A stretch of 62,549 nucleotides of DNA from NCBI GenBank assembly GCA_938036315.1, contig CALHPK010000023.1, forward strand, positions 1 through 62,549, in the 5' to 3' direction. Each line of letters begins with the position of its first letter. Within the stretch, counting starts at the first letter, position 1. The DNA is from an uncultured bacterium (GTDB lineage: Bacteria; Calescibacteriota; Calescibacteriia; Calescibacteriales; Calescibacteriaceae). The position numbers were made by a program, and so were the translations under genes. The notes beneath the pieces were generated by a model, which was not told where the DNA came from, did not search any database, and worked only from the letters and a program-made list of their open reading frames with translations. Shown here piece after piece: positions 34,175 to 44,500 of the stretch.

Positions 34175-37100
34175 TCATTTCATAAAGAGCCTGATCACAT
34201 CTCCTCTAAGTACATCAAGTAAGAAAATTATATTCTTTAATCCGCGCATATACGTAATATCTTTGGCTCCTATTCCATAATTTGGAACAGCTCCAAACAA
34301 AGATATTTCACCTTTATTTCTTACAAAATCTGTTATATCAAGGGCGAGCAAAAGGGAAAATGGTATATCAGGTTGAGATGATGTGAAAATCAAAAAAGCT
34401 ATTTCAAGACCTGCAGGATTACCAAAAAATTCATCAATTACATTAGTAATCAGCACTCCCGAGACCTCAGGATACATTCCTAAATAGAAGCTGAATTCTT
34501 TTATTTTGTTCAGATTATCATCAAAGGTTCTTACATCAAGAAAGTTCCCAACCTGAATAAATTCATATAATACACCTTTATAAAAGTAGAGTAACCCTCC
34601 CCCTTCCCCTTTCTTACTCATCATTACTCCAGAGTTACCCACAATATGCAGAGTCGACGGCGTACTAACAAATACCTTTAGATTTCCTCCTTCATATGAA
34701 TGAATAAGGATGGAATTGATAGATTCATCAAATTTGAGTCTTGTGATTTCTGTTAGAGAAAAATCAGACGTATCGAGCAGAAATAGAAACAGTTCAGCAC
34801 CAGGGACTTGGCATTTTGTTCCAGATAATGCTATAACATATTTATTGCCAAATTTTTTTACTGAAAAAACATTTATACTGTGAGCACCAAAGTCGCTGTA
34901 ATGCTTATACCTTTTTACTTTTCTTACCTTCTCTAGCATGCTATAGACGACCAGTCCCGAGAAATTATCAGGCTCCCCACAGCCAGCTTTCTGAAGTACT
35001 CCAACCAAAATCTCACCATCATAAAAGTGGTAAATCAAATCATATCCCAGATCATACACTATATCTCCCTGAAGATTTATAACCTTAGGATAGATGTGAT
35101 CTTTTATGTGAGAAAGCTCACCTTTATTGTTAAACTCTAATACATCAACCCCTCCTTTACCCCCAACCGCCAAAATCAGATTTATCCCATCCTGAAATCC
35201 AGAAAATCTGAACGGTTCATAAACTTGAAAAGATTCTATATCAAGAAGTTTCATCAGATTTGATGAAGCGGATGCATTAAATATAAATCTTGGATTACTT
35301 AAAATTACCGTTTCTCCATTAACAAAGAGCAAATTTTTCACTCCCTGGGGCAATAAAATGCAATTTGTGTTCATATTCTTGACCACAGTGGAGGATGAAA
35401 AGATGAAAGGATACAAAGCTGTCCTGATACACCCACGATCCGCCAGATCCATACAGAGTGTAGAAACTATACAAAGATTACCGGGACACAAAGAAAAATT
35501 TTGTGATACTATAAAATCGTATATATTTAATCTATAGCGGTTCTGATCTAAAAGAGCACAGATTTCTGTATCTGGTATATCTCCGATAACCTCGGGCATA
35601 CTTATTCCCAAAACTCTGTCAACAGTAGAACAACTCCCCCTAACTACACAACTTTCAATATCAAGAATATATGACCTAAACCCTATCCCTCTTTTTGATT
35701 GGTCAAGATTATCTCCAGTTGATATAAGAAGATATACTTTCCCTCCTTCCGAGAAAAAATCAAGCTTTGCTGGAGCGTAATTAATTAAAAATTTGAACTT
35801 TTGAGGTATCTCCTGCGGAAGCCATAGAGCAAACTGAGAATAATAAGTCAGATTGAACAGATAGCCGACTATTTCATAATTTTCTGGTGAAAAATACGCT
35901 ACATAAAAAGTATCTTTGTAAGCGAAAACGGAAAAAGGGCGAGAAAACGGAAAATCTAAGCTTCTTATAAAACATACATTCCCATCTCTATCGGGAGGGT
36001 AAAACGGACAAACTGCAAGAATTTTTTCAAAAAAGAAAGCAATAAATGTCACTTTACTGTCAAAGGATACAAGCTCAGCTTCGTCAAATTGCCTGACTAC
36101 CTTATATGGTAAACTCCAATTAATCACCCCAGATGGTGTAGCAGGAAATATATACAATTCTGTTGGAACTTTATACAGGAGGAAATCTCCTGCACCGCTT
36201 CTTGCAAATTTTACTCCGATCCCGCTGATTCCCAAAGATGTTGCTCCTTGGATGAAAAAGTTGTTGTTCTCGATTCCATATTCAAATAAAAATCCCTGTT
36301 TTGCCAGTACTAGTTTTGTTGAGCTATCGAAAAATTCGGCAGTGAGTAAAGTAGGCTGTTCAATGGATACGAGTTCTACAGTTTGAAACTGCCTCATAAC
36401 ATACACTGGTTCAAGATTTGAACTTTCACAAACATTTCCCCCGTCATCAAAGACCCTAACTTTTGGTGTGTAGATTCCAATCTTGTTATATGTGAAAGTA
36501 AAAGTTGGTTCATCCGTCTCTCCATCTGGGGAGAAATCTTTACCTTGATAATCTGCATCCCACTCAAACTTGAATTCGCATTTTCTACCCTGGACATATG
36601 GTACTCCTAAGGTGTGAGAGAAACTTCCGCATCTATCATCTGTTACTAGTGCGCCGAGCTGGACGGGGAAAGGTGGCAGACTTATAGGAACTCTTCCAGA
36701 TGGAGCTACAAAATAAATTCTGACTTCGCATGGTTTGTTACTGTAAACTATTACATCGGCTTTTGCTGATTGCAAATTTCCAGCACTATCTTCGACATCC
36801 ACTGAGAATTCGAAAATCTTCGCAACTTCACCTATATAGGTGAGCTCATACTCAAAAGAAATCTCAAAATATCTCCTTTCAGAGCTTATGGAACCATTAA
36901 AAGTAGTGCGGTCTACTTCATCTGTAAAACTTCCATCTTCCACTATTTCCTTCTGATATATCTGAGATTTTTCAAGATTTATTCTAACTTTTTCTATAGG
37001 GACCACACTTTCTGCCGTGACGGATATGGTAAAAAAGGCCGGTGATATTCCTGAAATTGGGCTCACATAGACTTGAACCTTTGGTGGTGAAGAAAATTTT

Positions 37101-37186
37101 CTTTCAACTCCACATATTGCAAGGACTGCGGTGAGTGCTAATGCGGAGATAAGTATTATTATGGCTATGATGCTTTCTTTTTTCAC
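34175..37186 (-). CDS. large membrane-anchored exported protein with Ig/PKD-like domains
   Basis: A 1003-residue protein. GTG start at 37186 (MKKESIIAIIILISALALTA...): a basic start and a hydrophobic helix act as a signal anchor or cleaved signal. Residues about 35-260 hold Ig-like/PKD-like beta domains (VQVYVSPISGISPAFFTISV and FEWDADYQGKDFSPDGETDE followed by TFTFTYNKIGIYTPKVRVFD, a typical PKD end). The rest is strand-rich repetitive sequence that could form a beta-propeller, with several Cys pairs (for example CSTVD, CPGNLC). Function is unknown; a surface or adhesin role is inferred. The gene begins only 6 nt after the 3' CCA of tRNA-Pro, with no ribosome binding site. Confidence 0.72.
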   Translation of the reverse strand: MKKESIIAIIILISALALTAVLAICGVERKFSSPPKVQVYVSPISGISPAFFTISVTAESVVPIEKVRINLEKSQIYQKEIVEDGSFTDEVDRTTFNGSISSERRYFEISFEYELTYIGEVAKIFEFSVDVEDSAGNLQSAKADVIVYSNKPCEVRIYFVAPSGRVPISLPPFPVQLGALVTDDRCGSFSHTLGVPYVQGRKCEFKFEWDADYQGKDFSPDGETDEPTFTFTYNKIGIYTPKVRVFDDGGNVCESSNLEPVYVMRQFQTVELVSIEQPTLLTAEFFDSSTKLVLAKQGFLFEYGIENNNFFIQGATSLGISGIGVKFARSGAGDFLLYKVPTELYIFPATPSGVINWSLPYKVVRQFDEAELVSFDSKVTFIAFFFEKILAVCPFYPPDRDGNVCFIRSLDFPFSRPFSVFAYKDTFYVAYFSPENYEIVGYLFNLTYYSQFALWLPQEIPQKFKFLINYAPAKLDFFSEGGKVYLLISTGDNLDQSKRGIGFRSYILDIESCVVRGSCSTVDRVLGISMPEVIGDIPDTEICALLDQNRYRLNIYDFIVSQNFSLCPGNLCIVSTLCMDLADRGCIRTALYPFIFSSSTVVKNMNTNCILLPQGVKNLLFVNGETVILSNPRFIFNASASSNLMKLLDIESFQVYEPFRFSGFQDGINLILAVGGKGGVDVLEFNNKGELSHIKDHIYPKVINLQGDIVYDLGYDLIYHFYDGEILVGVLQKAGCGEPDNFSGLVVYSMLEKVRKVKRYKHYSDFGAHSINVFSVKKFGNKYVIALSGTKCQVPGAELFLFLLDTSDFSLTEITRLKFDESINSILIHSYEGGNLKVFVSTPSTLHIVGNSGVMMSKKGEGGGLLYFYKGVLYEFIQVGNFLDVRTFDDNLNKIKEFSFYLGMYPEVSGVLITNVIDEFFGNPAGLEIAFLIFTSSQPDIPFSLLLALDITDFVRNKGEISLFGAVPNYGIGAKDITYMRGLKNIIFLLDVLRGDVIRLFMK

Positions 37187-37192
37187 AAGGAG

Positions 37193-37268
37193 TGGTCGGG
37201 GCAGCCGGATTTGAACCGGCGACCTTTGGCTCCCAAGGCCAACGCTCTTCCACCTGAGCTATGCCCCG
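37193..37268 (-). tRNA. tRNA-Pro (anticodon UGG)
   Basis: A complete 76-nt cloverleaf on the minus strand: acceptor CGGGGCA pairs with TGCCCCG, D-arm GCTC/GAGC, anticodon arm TTGGC-CTTGGGA-GCCAA giving anticodon TGG, T-arm GCCGG-TTCAAAT-CCGGC, discriminator A and an encoded CCA (37195-37193). The start CGGGG is typical of proline tRNAs. It reads codon CCA and, by wobble, other CCN. Confidence 0.97.
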
Positions 37269-37303
37269 CCCCCCAAGAAATAAAAACAAGCACACCTTTG
37301 TAA

Positions 37304-37332
37304 ATCTTAATCCAATCTTCCGCCAAAGACAA
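37304..37332 (-). promoter_or_regulatory. possible sigma-70 promoter of tRNA-Pro
   Basis: TTGTCT (37332-37327), a 17-nt spacer (37326-37310), then TAAGAT (37309-37304). Four of six bases match at each box and the spacer is ideal. The predicted start is about 30 nt upstream of the mature tRNA 5' end. If correct, the 1003-residue gene downstream is co-transcribed with the tRNA. Confidence 0.5.
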
Positions 37333-37348
37333 TTTTCCAATAAGAAAA

Positions 37349-37645
37349 TCAAAAGTCCGAAAAGTCAATCCTTCTTTCCTCCTCTTCTATGATTTTAATA
37401 ACTTCATTTAGAGTCCTTATCACCACTTTGTCTTCTTTCCTGACAATGGGCTTTGACTCTATCTCGTCTCGTATCTGACAGATTCTCAATTTTATTCTAG
37501 ATACCACTGCTCTTTCATTCTGCTTTAAAAATCTAACAAATTTTTTTACTAATTCTTCAACCTTTGGCAGGTCTATTCCGAAATTCAGAAGAAAGTCTCT
37601 GATATATCTGAAGAGCTTTTCAATATCTTCCGGAGATAATCTCAT
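37349..37645 (-). CDS. small charged helical protein, unknown function
   Basis: A 98-residue basic/acidic helical protein from ATG 37645. It shows no membrane segment and no metal or nucleotide motif. Heptad-like Leu/Ile spacing (LFRYIRDFLLNFGIDLPKVE, VIRTLNEVIKIIEEEE) suggests a helical bundle or coiled coil. I do not recognise it. It lies upstream of tRNA-Pro and 48 bp after mrp, on the same strand, so it may be in the mrp transcript. Confidence 0.6.
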   Translation of the reverse strand: MRLSPEDIEKLFRYIRDFLLNFGIDLPKVEELVKKFVRFLKQNERAVVSRIKLRICQIRDEIESKPIVRKEDKVVIRTLNEVIKIIEEEERRIDFSDF

Positions 37646-37693
37646 CTATTTGTTCATTTTTATTTTTATTTATTTATACGCTTATCAAATCAG

Positions 37694-38743
37694 TTATACA
37701 CTTATCTTAAGGAGGTCTATTATCTTTTTAGCTATACTCAAAAAGGCTTGTGCCACCTCTGAATTTTTTTTCTCAAGAACATATATTTTCCCTCTATCTG
37801 CAAGTTCAAGGAGCTCATAGTCAAAAGGTATTTGTCCCAGAAGTTCCATATTGTAAACTTTAGAGAGAAGTTCTCCCCCTCCCTTTCCGAAAATAAAATG
37901 TTTTTTCCCACAAGAATCACAAGTAAACCAAGACATATTTTCAACGATCCCCAAAATAGGTACTTCAAGTTTTCTATACATACTTATTCCGCGTCTCACA
38001 TCTTCAAGAGCAATATCCTGAGGAGTTGTCACCATAACTATTCCGTCAATATTCACTTCCTGAGCGAGCGAAAGTTGAATATCTCCTGATCCTGGAGGTA
38101 GGTCTATAACAAGAACATCTGTATCAGGCCAATGAGTTGAAAAGATCAAGGTTCTGAAAGCCTTTATCACAAGCGGTCCCCTCCATATAACTGGAGTATC
38201 TCCTTTAGCCATATATCCAAGTGACATAATCCTAACACCCTCTTTCTCAACAGGGATGATATGCTGTCCGTCATAGGAAGTTGGTTCTGAATCCTGTGTT
38301 CCAGTCATTTTTGGTATCGATGGTCCATATACATCAAGATCGAGTAATGAGGATTTGAGTCCCAAAACTGAAAATGTGTAAGCAAGCTGAGTTGCTATAG
38401 ATGATTTACCCACTCCCCCTTTTGTGGAATATATAGCCACGGTTTTACCTTTTATTGGAATTTTCTGTCTTCTGAATATTTCTCTCTCCCTAACCGATAG
38501 CTCAAGTCCCTTGATCCATCCGATTTTTCCTATTTCCTCTTGTACCTTTTCTTTTATCTGCTCTATCACTTCTTCCTTTTGAGTTGAAATTTCAAGATCG
38601 ATAAAGACTCTGTCATCATCATAAACTTCTATTTTTTTCAAGAATCCGAAGGACACTATATCTCTGGAATATCCTGGATAGTTTACTTTTTTCAGTGCCC
38701 TTAGAATTTCCACTGTTTTTCTTTCCTTCTCTCGAAGATCCAT
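37694..38743 (-). CDS. mrp: Mrp/ApbC-family P-loop iron-sulfur cluster carrier
   Basis: A 349-residue NTPase that carries and delivers 4Fe-4S clusters. The N-terminus (1-85) is a MIP18/DUF59-type domain (KKVNYPGYSRDIVSFGFLKK). The P-loop STKGGVGKSS (108-114) is the deviant Walker A. DLDVYGPSIP, PPGSGD and SLAQEVNIDGIVMVTTPQD are standard Mrp motifs. The cluster-ligand pair CDSC follows NMSWFT. The start is ATG 38743. It is upstream of the small gene at 37349 and is divergent from the M50 protease. Confidence 0.93.
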   Translation of the reverse strand: MDLREKERKTVEILRALKKVNYPGYSRDIVSFGFLKKIEVYDDDRVFIDLEISTQKEEVIEQIKEKVQEEIGKIGWIKGLELSVREREIFRRQKIPIKGKTVAIYSTKGGVGKSSIATQLAYTFSVLGLKSSLLDLDVYGPSIPKMTGTQDSEPTSYDGQHIIPVEKEGVRIMSLGYMAKGDTPVIWRGPLVIKAFRTLIFSTHWPDTDVLVIDLPPGSGDIQLSLAQEVNIDGIVMVTTPQDIALEDVRRGISMYRKLEVPILGIVENMSWFTCDSCGKKHFIFGKGGGELLSKVYNMELLGQIPFDYELLELADRGKIYVLEKKNSEVAQAFLSIAKKIIDLLKISV

Positions 38744-38880
38744 TCAAGATAATATAAAGATAGTGTTGAGCAGTTTTACAAAAATCAGAGAAGATGAATC
38801 TATTAAGTGTTTAGTTTAAAACTTTGACAAAAGTCTGCAAAAGCTACACGGGGTATTCCCTTTACTAATTTTTTTGATGT

Positions 38881-39492
38881 ATGGGTTATTTGAGCGAGCT
38901 TGTAATAATTATACCTGTTCTGCTCTTTTCACTTTCTGTGCATGAGTTCTGCCATGGCTATGTTGCGTGGAAACTTGGCGATCCAACAGCAAAAAGGGCT
39001 GGGAGACTGACGCTAAATCCTATAGCTCATCTTGACCTGTTTGGGGTTTTGTTTGCGATATTTTTCAAATTTGGTTGGGCAAAACCTGTTCCAATAAATC
39101 CGCTGTACTTTAGGAATCCGCTCAGAGATCTTGCCATATCAGCATCTGCAGGACCTCTCTCTAATCTTGGCTTAAGTATCGCCTTCGCTATAGTGTACAA
39201 ATTACTCGGAGTTGTGATTCAGCCTATACCACAATTTATAACGTATTTTTTCCTCACTAGCTCATTCATAAACTCAGCACTATTTTTCTTCAATCTTATA
39301 CCTGTCCCCCCCCTTGATGGTTCTAGAATTCTTTTCTACCTTCTGCCGAATATGACACTCGAAAAGAGCATCAGATACGAGATATACGGAATGTTTGGGA
39401 TTCTCCTCCTTGTTACGATAAATCTTGTGATTCCTATCTTCAACCTTATAGTTGCAAAACCATCGTATTTTCTAATCTCAATACTATACTAA
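38881..39492 (+). CDS. M50-family site-2 protease-like membrane protein
   Basis: A 203-residue integral membrane metalloprotease of the small M50 type. The zinc site HEFCH (His21-Glu22-x-x-His25) lies in the first helix and the third ligand Asp146 in PVPPLDGSRI in a later helix. About five or six membrane helices. There is no PDZ or CBS domain, so it belongs to the short, single-domain group found in many bacteria and archaea; substrate is unknown. Start ATG 38881; a nearby ATG at 38877 is out of frame. Confidence 0.9.
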   Translation: MGYLSELVIIIPVLLFSLSVHEFCHGYVAWKLGDPTAKRAGRLTLNPIAHLDLFGVLFAIFFKFGWAKPVPINPLYFRNPLRDLAISASAGPLSNLGLSIAFAIVYKLLGVVIQPIPQFITYFFLTSSFINSALFFFNLIPVPPLDGSRILFYLLPNMTLEKSIRYEIYGMFGILLLVTINLVIPIFNLIVAKPSYFLISILY

Positions 39493-39569
39493 GACTTTCA
39501 ATGTGAGTTTCTTATCATGTTCATTTCCTACATCATACGATAGAGAACTTAATTTCAATAATAGTAAAA

Positions 39570-40514
39570 TTATTGACAAGGATTTATCAACAATTCATAA
39601 AGATATAAAGATGGGTAGAAAATTCCAACCCTACTTTTTGAAAGAAAAGAATTGAATTTAGCTATGAATTTTGGCAGATTGATCGTCTTTATTGTTCTTA
39701 TCATAGGATCTATATTTGATACTTTAAAAGCTTGGTAGATTTGGTATTTCGTTATAGTTTTATTTACTTCAGACTCCAATTTTATCTTAACCAATGATAC
39801 AAAATAATGTACGAGCAATTGCATAAGAGGTTCAAAAGTATCGTCTCCAAGATATTTCAGAGCATTTGAATCTCCCATAAGTAAAGAAAGAGCTGTATTG
39901 CGGAGCCTCTTCGGATTCTCATAAGATACAACGGAAAGAATATCGCTTTTCCATATATATGTTCTTGGATATGCGAATAAAACCGCTTTATTCACAATCC
40001 TCTCTACATCAATAGAGAGCTTTATAAGGTTTATTAGTTCTTCATCGGCATCTTGCATAAATTTTACTCCCTGAAACCTACTTTTGATCATTGAAAGCAC
40101 ACTCTGTGACTCGTAAGATATCCAGACTAAATAATCCCTGAAATTATCCTGTATGATACGTGGCAAAGGTTTGGTCTCAGTTCTCAGAATCAAGACAGAA
40201 TCAAATTTATTTCTCTTTACTAATTTCTGTACACTTGAAACTATTTCTGATATTTGAGCTTGAGACGGAGAAACGGTTTCGATGTCGAAAACCACTACTT
40301 TCTTAACAAAGATAAAATCCATATTGAAGAGAGCTTGTACAATACTTTCTTTTGGTGAAGATATAAACTGAACTTGTACGTTTTTTCCTAAATTTTCCTT
40401 GATTATACAGATGAATTCTTCAAGAAAAATTTTTGGACAATTAGCAAAGATATAAAACGGTTTCAACTTTTTGCCACTGAGCTCAGCTACTACAGATTGA
40501 AATGATCTTGTCAT
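39570..40514 (-). CDS. HolA-like (DNA polymerase III delta subunit) protein
   Basis: A 314-residue protein with the layout of the clamp-loader delta subunit. It opens KKLKPFYIFANCPKIFLEEF, matching HolA (LLYGDEPYLIEE type), and then a strand-helix ATPase-like part without a Walker motif, as delta lacks ATPase activity. A central domain contains LRNTALSLLMGDSNALKYLG. The C-terminal helices (IYQAFKVSNIDPM, FIAKFNSFLSKSRVGIFYPS) resemble the delta collar. Sequence similarity is weak, so the call is moderate. It is 45 bp downstream of the paralogue B gene on the same strand. The gene ends AT-rich without a clear terminator. Confidence 0.55.
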   Translation of the reverse strand: MTRSFQSVVAELSGKKLKPFYIFANCPKIFLEEFICIIKENLGKNVQVQFISSPKESIVQALFNMDFIFVKKVVVFDIETVSPSQAQISEIVSSVQKLVKRNKFDSVLILRTETKPLPRIIQDNFRDYLVWISYESQSVLSMIKSRFQGVKFMQDADEELINLIKLSIDVERIVNKAVLFAYPRTYIWKSDILSVVSYENPKRLRNTALSLLMGDSNALKYLGDDTFEPLMQLLVHYFVSLVKIKLESEVNKTITKYQIYQAFKVSNIDPMIRTIKTINLPKFIAKFNSFLSKSRVGIFYPSLYLYELLINPCQ

Positions 40515-40559
40515 AGTTACTTATTCTTATAATTTTAATGGTGATTCAACTACTAAAAC

Positions 40560-41324
40560 CTACATAACACTCTTTGATACTTCCTCCTTGAGTATTTTCA
40601 GAATTTTCTGGAGTTCATCATCTTGCAGGCTTGCAGAGCTGATGATTTCCCTTCCTACAATCTTGGATACATATCTTTTCTTCTCTTCCGGAGTTTTAAG
40701 CCCGAGTTTATTCATAAGTTCACCAATTTGTAAGAATATTTCTTTTCGTGTTATGCTATCAAGCTTCTTTGTAGGTTCCAATGGTTTTATAACTTGAGAA
40801 TAAAATCCTATCTCCCCTTCAAGCTTCTTTTCTGCTCTTTCCCAAGTTTGAATAATCTCATCTTTTGGAATTTCTGGAATCTCCTGCGATAACACCTTCT
40901 TTTTCTTTCTTATGAGAAATCCTTCAACCTCTTCAGCGGATAGTTCTCCGATTCCCGTAAGATATGAAATAGCTCTGTTGAAGGCTCTTGTTTGTGCAAG
41001 GCTAGACAAGAAGTGTTCGCTCTTATCTTGAAGGAACGGTTCATCTGAGGATGCAACACCTTCTGCTTCCGAAATGCCTCCTCCCTGCGAGGATACCCTA
41101 ACAATGTACTTCCATATAACCTTCCCATTTACCTCCTGCCTCTCAGAGTGCTTTATCTCATACGAAACATCAAAATAAGATGCGACCTTTACCCAACCAG
41201 CCCTATTCAAATACTCTCCTCCATCAATGACCTCTAAATCATTAGCGGTAAGTAATGATTTTATTTTCTTAAATCTTTCTATTTTGTTTTTCTCGTCAAG
41301 CATACTATTAAAATTAATCAACAA
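40560..41324 (-). CDS. conserved-domain protein B, paralogue of the 33.1-kb gene
   Basis: A 254-residue protein whose core (about 35-130) matches protein A: NRAGWVKVASYFDVS corresponds to LKSGWRKIKIFFGIS, GISEAEGVASSDEP to VSAEAVGICSSDEP, and LSSLAQTRAFNRAISYLTGIG to LSSIAQTRAINKAIADLVGA. From about 140 it has its own helical extension (ELSAEEVEGFLIRKKKKVLS onwards) ending in DDELQKILKILKEEVS. It lacks the SSB-like tail. Its family has no name I can give. Its neighbour is a HolA-like gene and this supports a DNA replication or repair role. Start is ATG 41324. Confidence 0.65.
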   Translation of the reverse strand: MLINFNSMLDEKNKIERFKKIKSLLTANDLEVIDGGEYLNRAGWVKVASYFDVSYEIKHSERQEVNGKVIWKYIVRVSSQGGGISEAEGVASSDEPFLQDKSEHFLSSLAQTRAFNRAISYLTGIGELSAEEVEGFLIRKKKKVLSQEIPEIPKDEIIQTWERAEKKLEGEIGFYSQVIKPLEPTKKLDSITRKEIFLQIGELMNKLGLKTPEEKKRYVSKIVGREIISSASLQDDELQKILKILKEEVSKSVM

Positions 41325-41564
41325 AAGCTGAAAATCAATTTTTTGAGCAATTCATATGATTATATAAGTAATCAGCCTGAAAATTCAGATAAACCGACCT
41401 AACCAAAGAAGACAAAGTGGCAATAACAATGAATCCCAAAACAAAAAAATGAGAGAAAAAGAAATTTTTTTATGAAATAGCTAAACTGAGAAATAATTAA
41501 AAATACTTTATCGAACATTAAAAAATTCAAAACAGAAATGAAAATTATATAGGAGGTTCGGAAT

Positions 41565-44500
41565 ATGACTTTCAAGAAAAATTTTATATGGTTTTTCGGT
41601 ACTGGAAAAGTTGAAGGTGGGAAAGAACTGAACTATTTACTTGGGAACAAAGGAGCGCAACTTTGTGAAATGTCTAAAATAGGAATTCCCATACCCCCAG
41701 GTTTCATAATCACAACAAAAGCCTGCATAGAGTATATGCGACATGGGAAGGAATTTCTTAAAAAGATAGAAAATGATATATTCTCTGCAGTAGAGAAACT
41801 CAAAAAATCCCTCTCAAATACAAGAGGGAAGGATTTTCCATTACTTGTTTCGGTAAGATCAGGAGCACCTGTCTCGATGCCGGGTATGCTTGATACAATC
41901 CTGAATGTAGGTATGAATAAAAATTCACTATCATACCTTGAGAAAATAAATCCAAGATTTGCATACGATACCTGGCGGAGGTTCATTCAAATGTTCTCTT
42001 CAGTAGTCTTTGGAATAAGCAGAGATATATTTGAAAAGGAATTTGAAAAGTGGAAGAAAGCTTACGAATTAACCATTGATGGAAAGTTTTCGTCAGTGGA
42101 ACATGCATACCACAATATAGGCGATGTATCAGAAAAGTCTAAACTGAAAGACACCGAGCTACCAGACTATGTTCTGAAGCTGGTAGCAGAACGCTATCTT
42201 GAGATCTTAGATGAGAAAGGGATAACTATTCCAGAAGATTTATATGAACAGATTTTGCTAGCTACCGAAGCTGTATTTCGTTCTTGGAACAATGAACGAG
42301 CAGTTATATACAGAACTATACACAATATCCCTCATGATTTGGGAACAGCTGTCAATATTGTATCTATGGTTTTCGGGAATATGGGAGAAGATTCCGGTAC
42401 AGGGGTTTTATTTACACGGAACGCAAATACAGGGGAAAAAGAAATATGGGGGAATTTCCTTCCAAATGCACAGGGAGAGGATGTTGTAGCTGGTATAAGA
42501 ACTCCTCATGCTTTAAATGAAAGTTCTAAAAGTAAAGCTAATGAGCATCTCCCGACACTGGAAGAACTTATTCCACGAGCCTACAAAGAATTAAAGAAGA
42601 TATCCGAGAAACTTGAGCATCACTACAAAGATATGCAGGACGTTGAATTTACAATAGAAAGAGGTAAGGTGTGGATACTTCAGACCAGAACAGGTAAACG
42701 CTCAGCCATTGCGCACATAAAAATAGTTCACGACTTTATGAAGGAGAAAATAATAAGCAAGAAAGAAGCCATCACAAGGATATCTCCAAAGCATCTTGAT
42801 GAAATTTTATTCCCTGTCATAGATGAAAGCAAAGCCTCTGATTTCACAATTATAGCAAGAGGGATTCCAGCATCCCCGGGAGCAGTATCAGGTAAAGTCG
42901 TATTTCATCCGAAAGAAGCAGAAATTTTAGCAAAAGAGTACAAAGAAGACGTTATACTGGTCAGGCATGAAACTTCTCCAGAGGATATAGCTGGAATTGC
43001 TAGCGCAAAGGGGATCTTGACATCTCGAGGTGGGGAAACATCTCACGCAGCAGTTGTAGCACGAGCTATGGGTAAACCAGCTGTTGTCGGAGCAGAAAAC
43101 ATAATCATAGACTACGATAATAGGCTATTTAGGGTAGGAGAACTTGAGATAAAAGAAAAAGAAGTAATAACAATAGATGGTAACACAGGAAAAGTGTTCC
43201 TCGGAACTGTGCCGGTAAAGAAAGCTGAACTAACCTATGAAGCCAAAGAACTATTCAAGGTTGCGGACGAAGTAAGGAAAATAGGAGTAAGAGCTAATGC
43301 TGACACCCCAGAAGAAGCTGAGGTTGCCAGAAAACTTGGCGCAGAAGGGATCGGACTCCTAAGAACAGAACATATGTTCTTCGAAGAAGAAAAAATCCCC
43401 ATAATAAGAAAAATGATCATATTAGCAGATAAATACAAAAGAAAATTTGAGGACATAAAAACAAACCTGAAAAGGATATCCGATAACATCCCAGAAATCA
43501 AAGATGAAATCAAAATAGTCCTATCCGCCATCAACTCCACAAGAATTATACCAAGTTTCGAAAGAGGAAGAAATCATAAAATCATCTTTACAGAACTGGA
43601 AAAACTCGTTCAAAAAAATCACGATCCACAGTTCAATCAGGCATATAAAGAATTCAAGGAAATCTCTGAAGAGTACTTTTCAACATTAAAAACTGTAAAA
43701 GGATGGATGAAGGATGATCTAAAGAAAATACTCAAGGTTATGGAAGGATTACCTGTCACCATAAGGCTTATCGATCCTCCTTTGCATGAATTCCTTCCTA
43801 AAACAGAGGAAGAAATACGGTTCACCGCAGAAAAAACAGGAATGAGAATCAATGAGATAAAGGAAGCAATAGAAAGGCTCAAGGAAGTAAATCCTATGTT
43901 AGGTAACAGGGGCATAAGAGTAGGAATAACCTATCCAGAAATATACTGCATGCAAATTGAGGCTATTTTCGAATCCTCTGCTGAACTTCTAAAAAGCGGA
44001 GTAAGAGTCAAACCAGAAATTATGTTTCCAAACATAATAGATCCGCAAGAGGTAAAATACTTCAGAAATGTTGTTGACTCTATCGTTGATGATATCAGAA
44101 AAGCTGAAAATATTTCGATAAGTGTTCCTGTTGGAACTATGATAGAGTTCCCCCGGGCTTGCGTACTTGCTGGTGAAATAGCAAAATTTGTTGACTTTTT
44201 CTCCTTTGGCACGAATGACCTAACACAAACCACACTTGGTATCTCTCGCGATGATGCTGGGAAATTCTTGCCTGATTACGTTGGGCTCATTCTAAGCTTT
44301 AATCCATTTTCTCAAATAGACACTGCAGGAGTTGGCGAACTAATTCAGATAGCTATTGAGAAAGGTAAGAAAGCCAACCCCAAACTAAAATTAGGCGTAT
44401 GCGGAGAACACGGCGGAGATCCAGAATCCATAAAATTCTTCTCATCTGTGGGATTAGATTATGTCAGTGCTTCCCCTTTTAGGATTATCACAGCTCGTCT

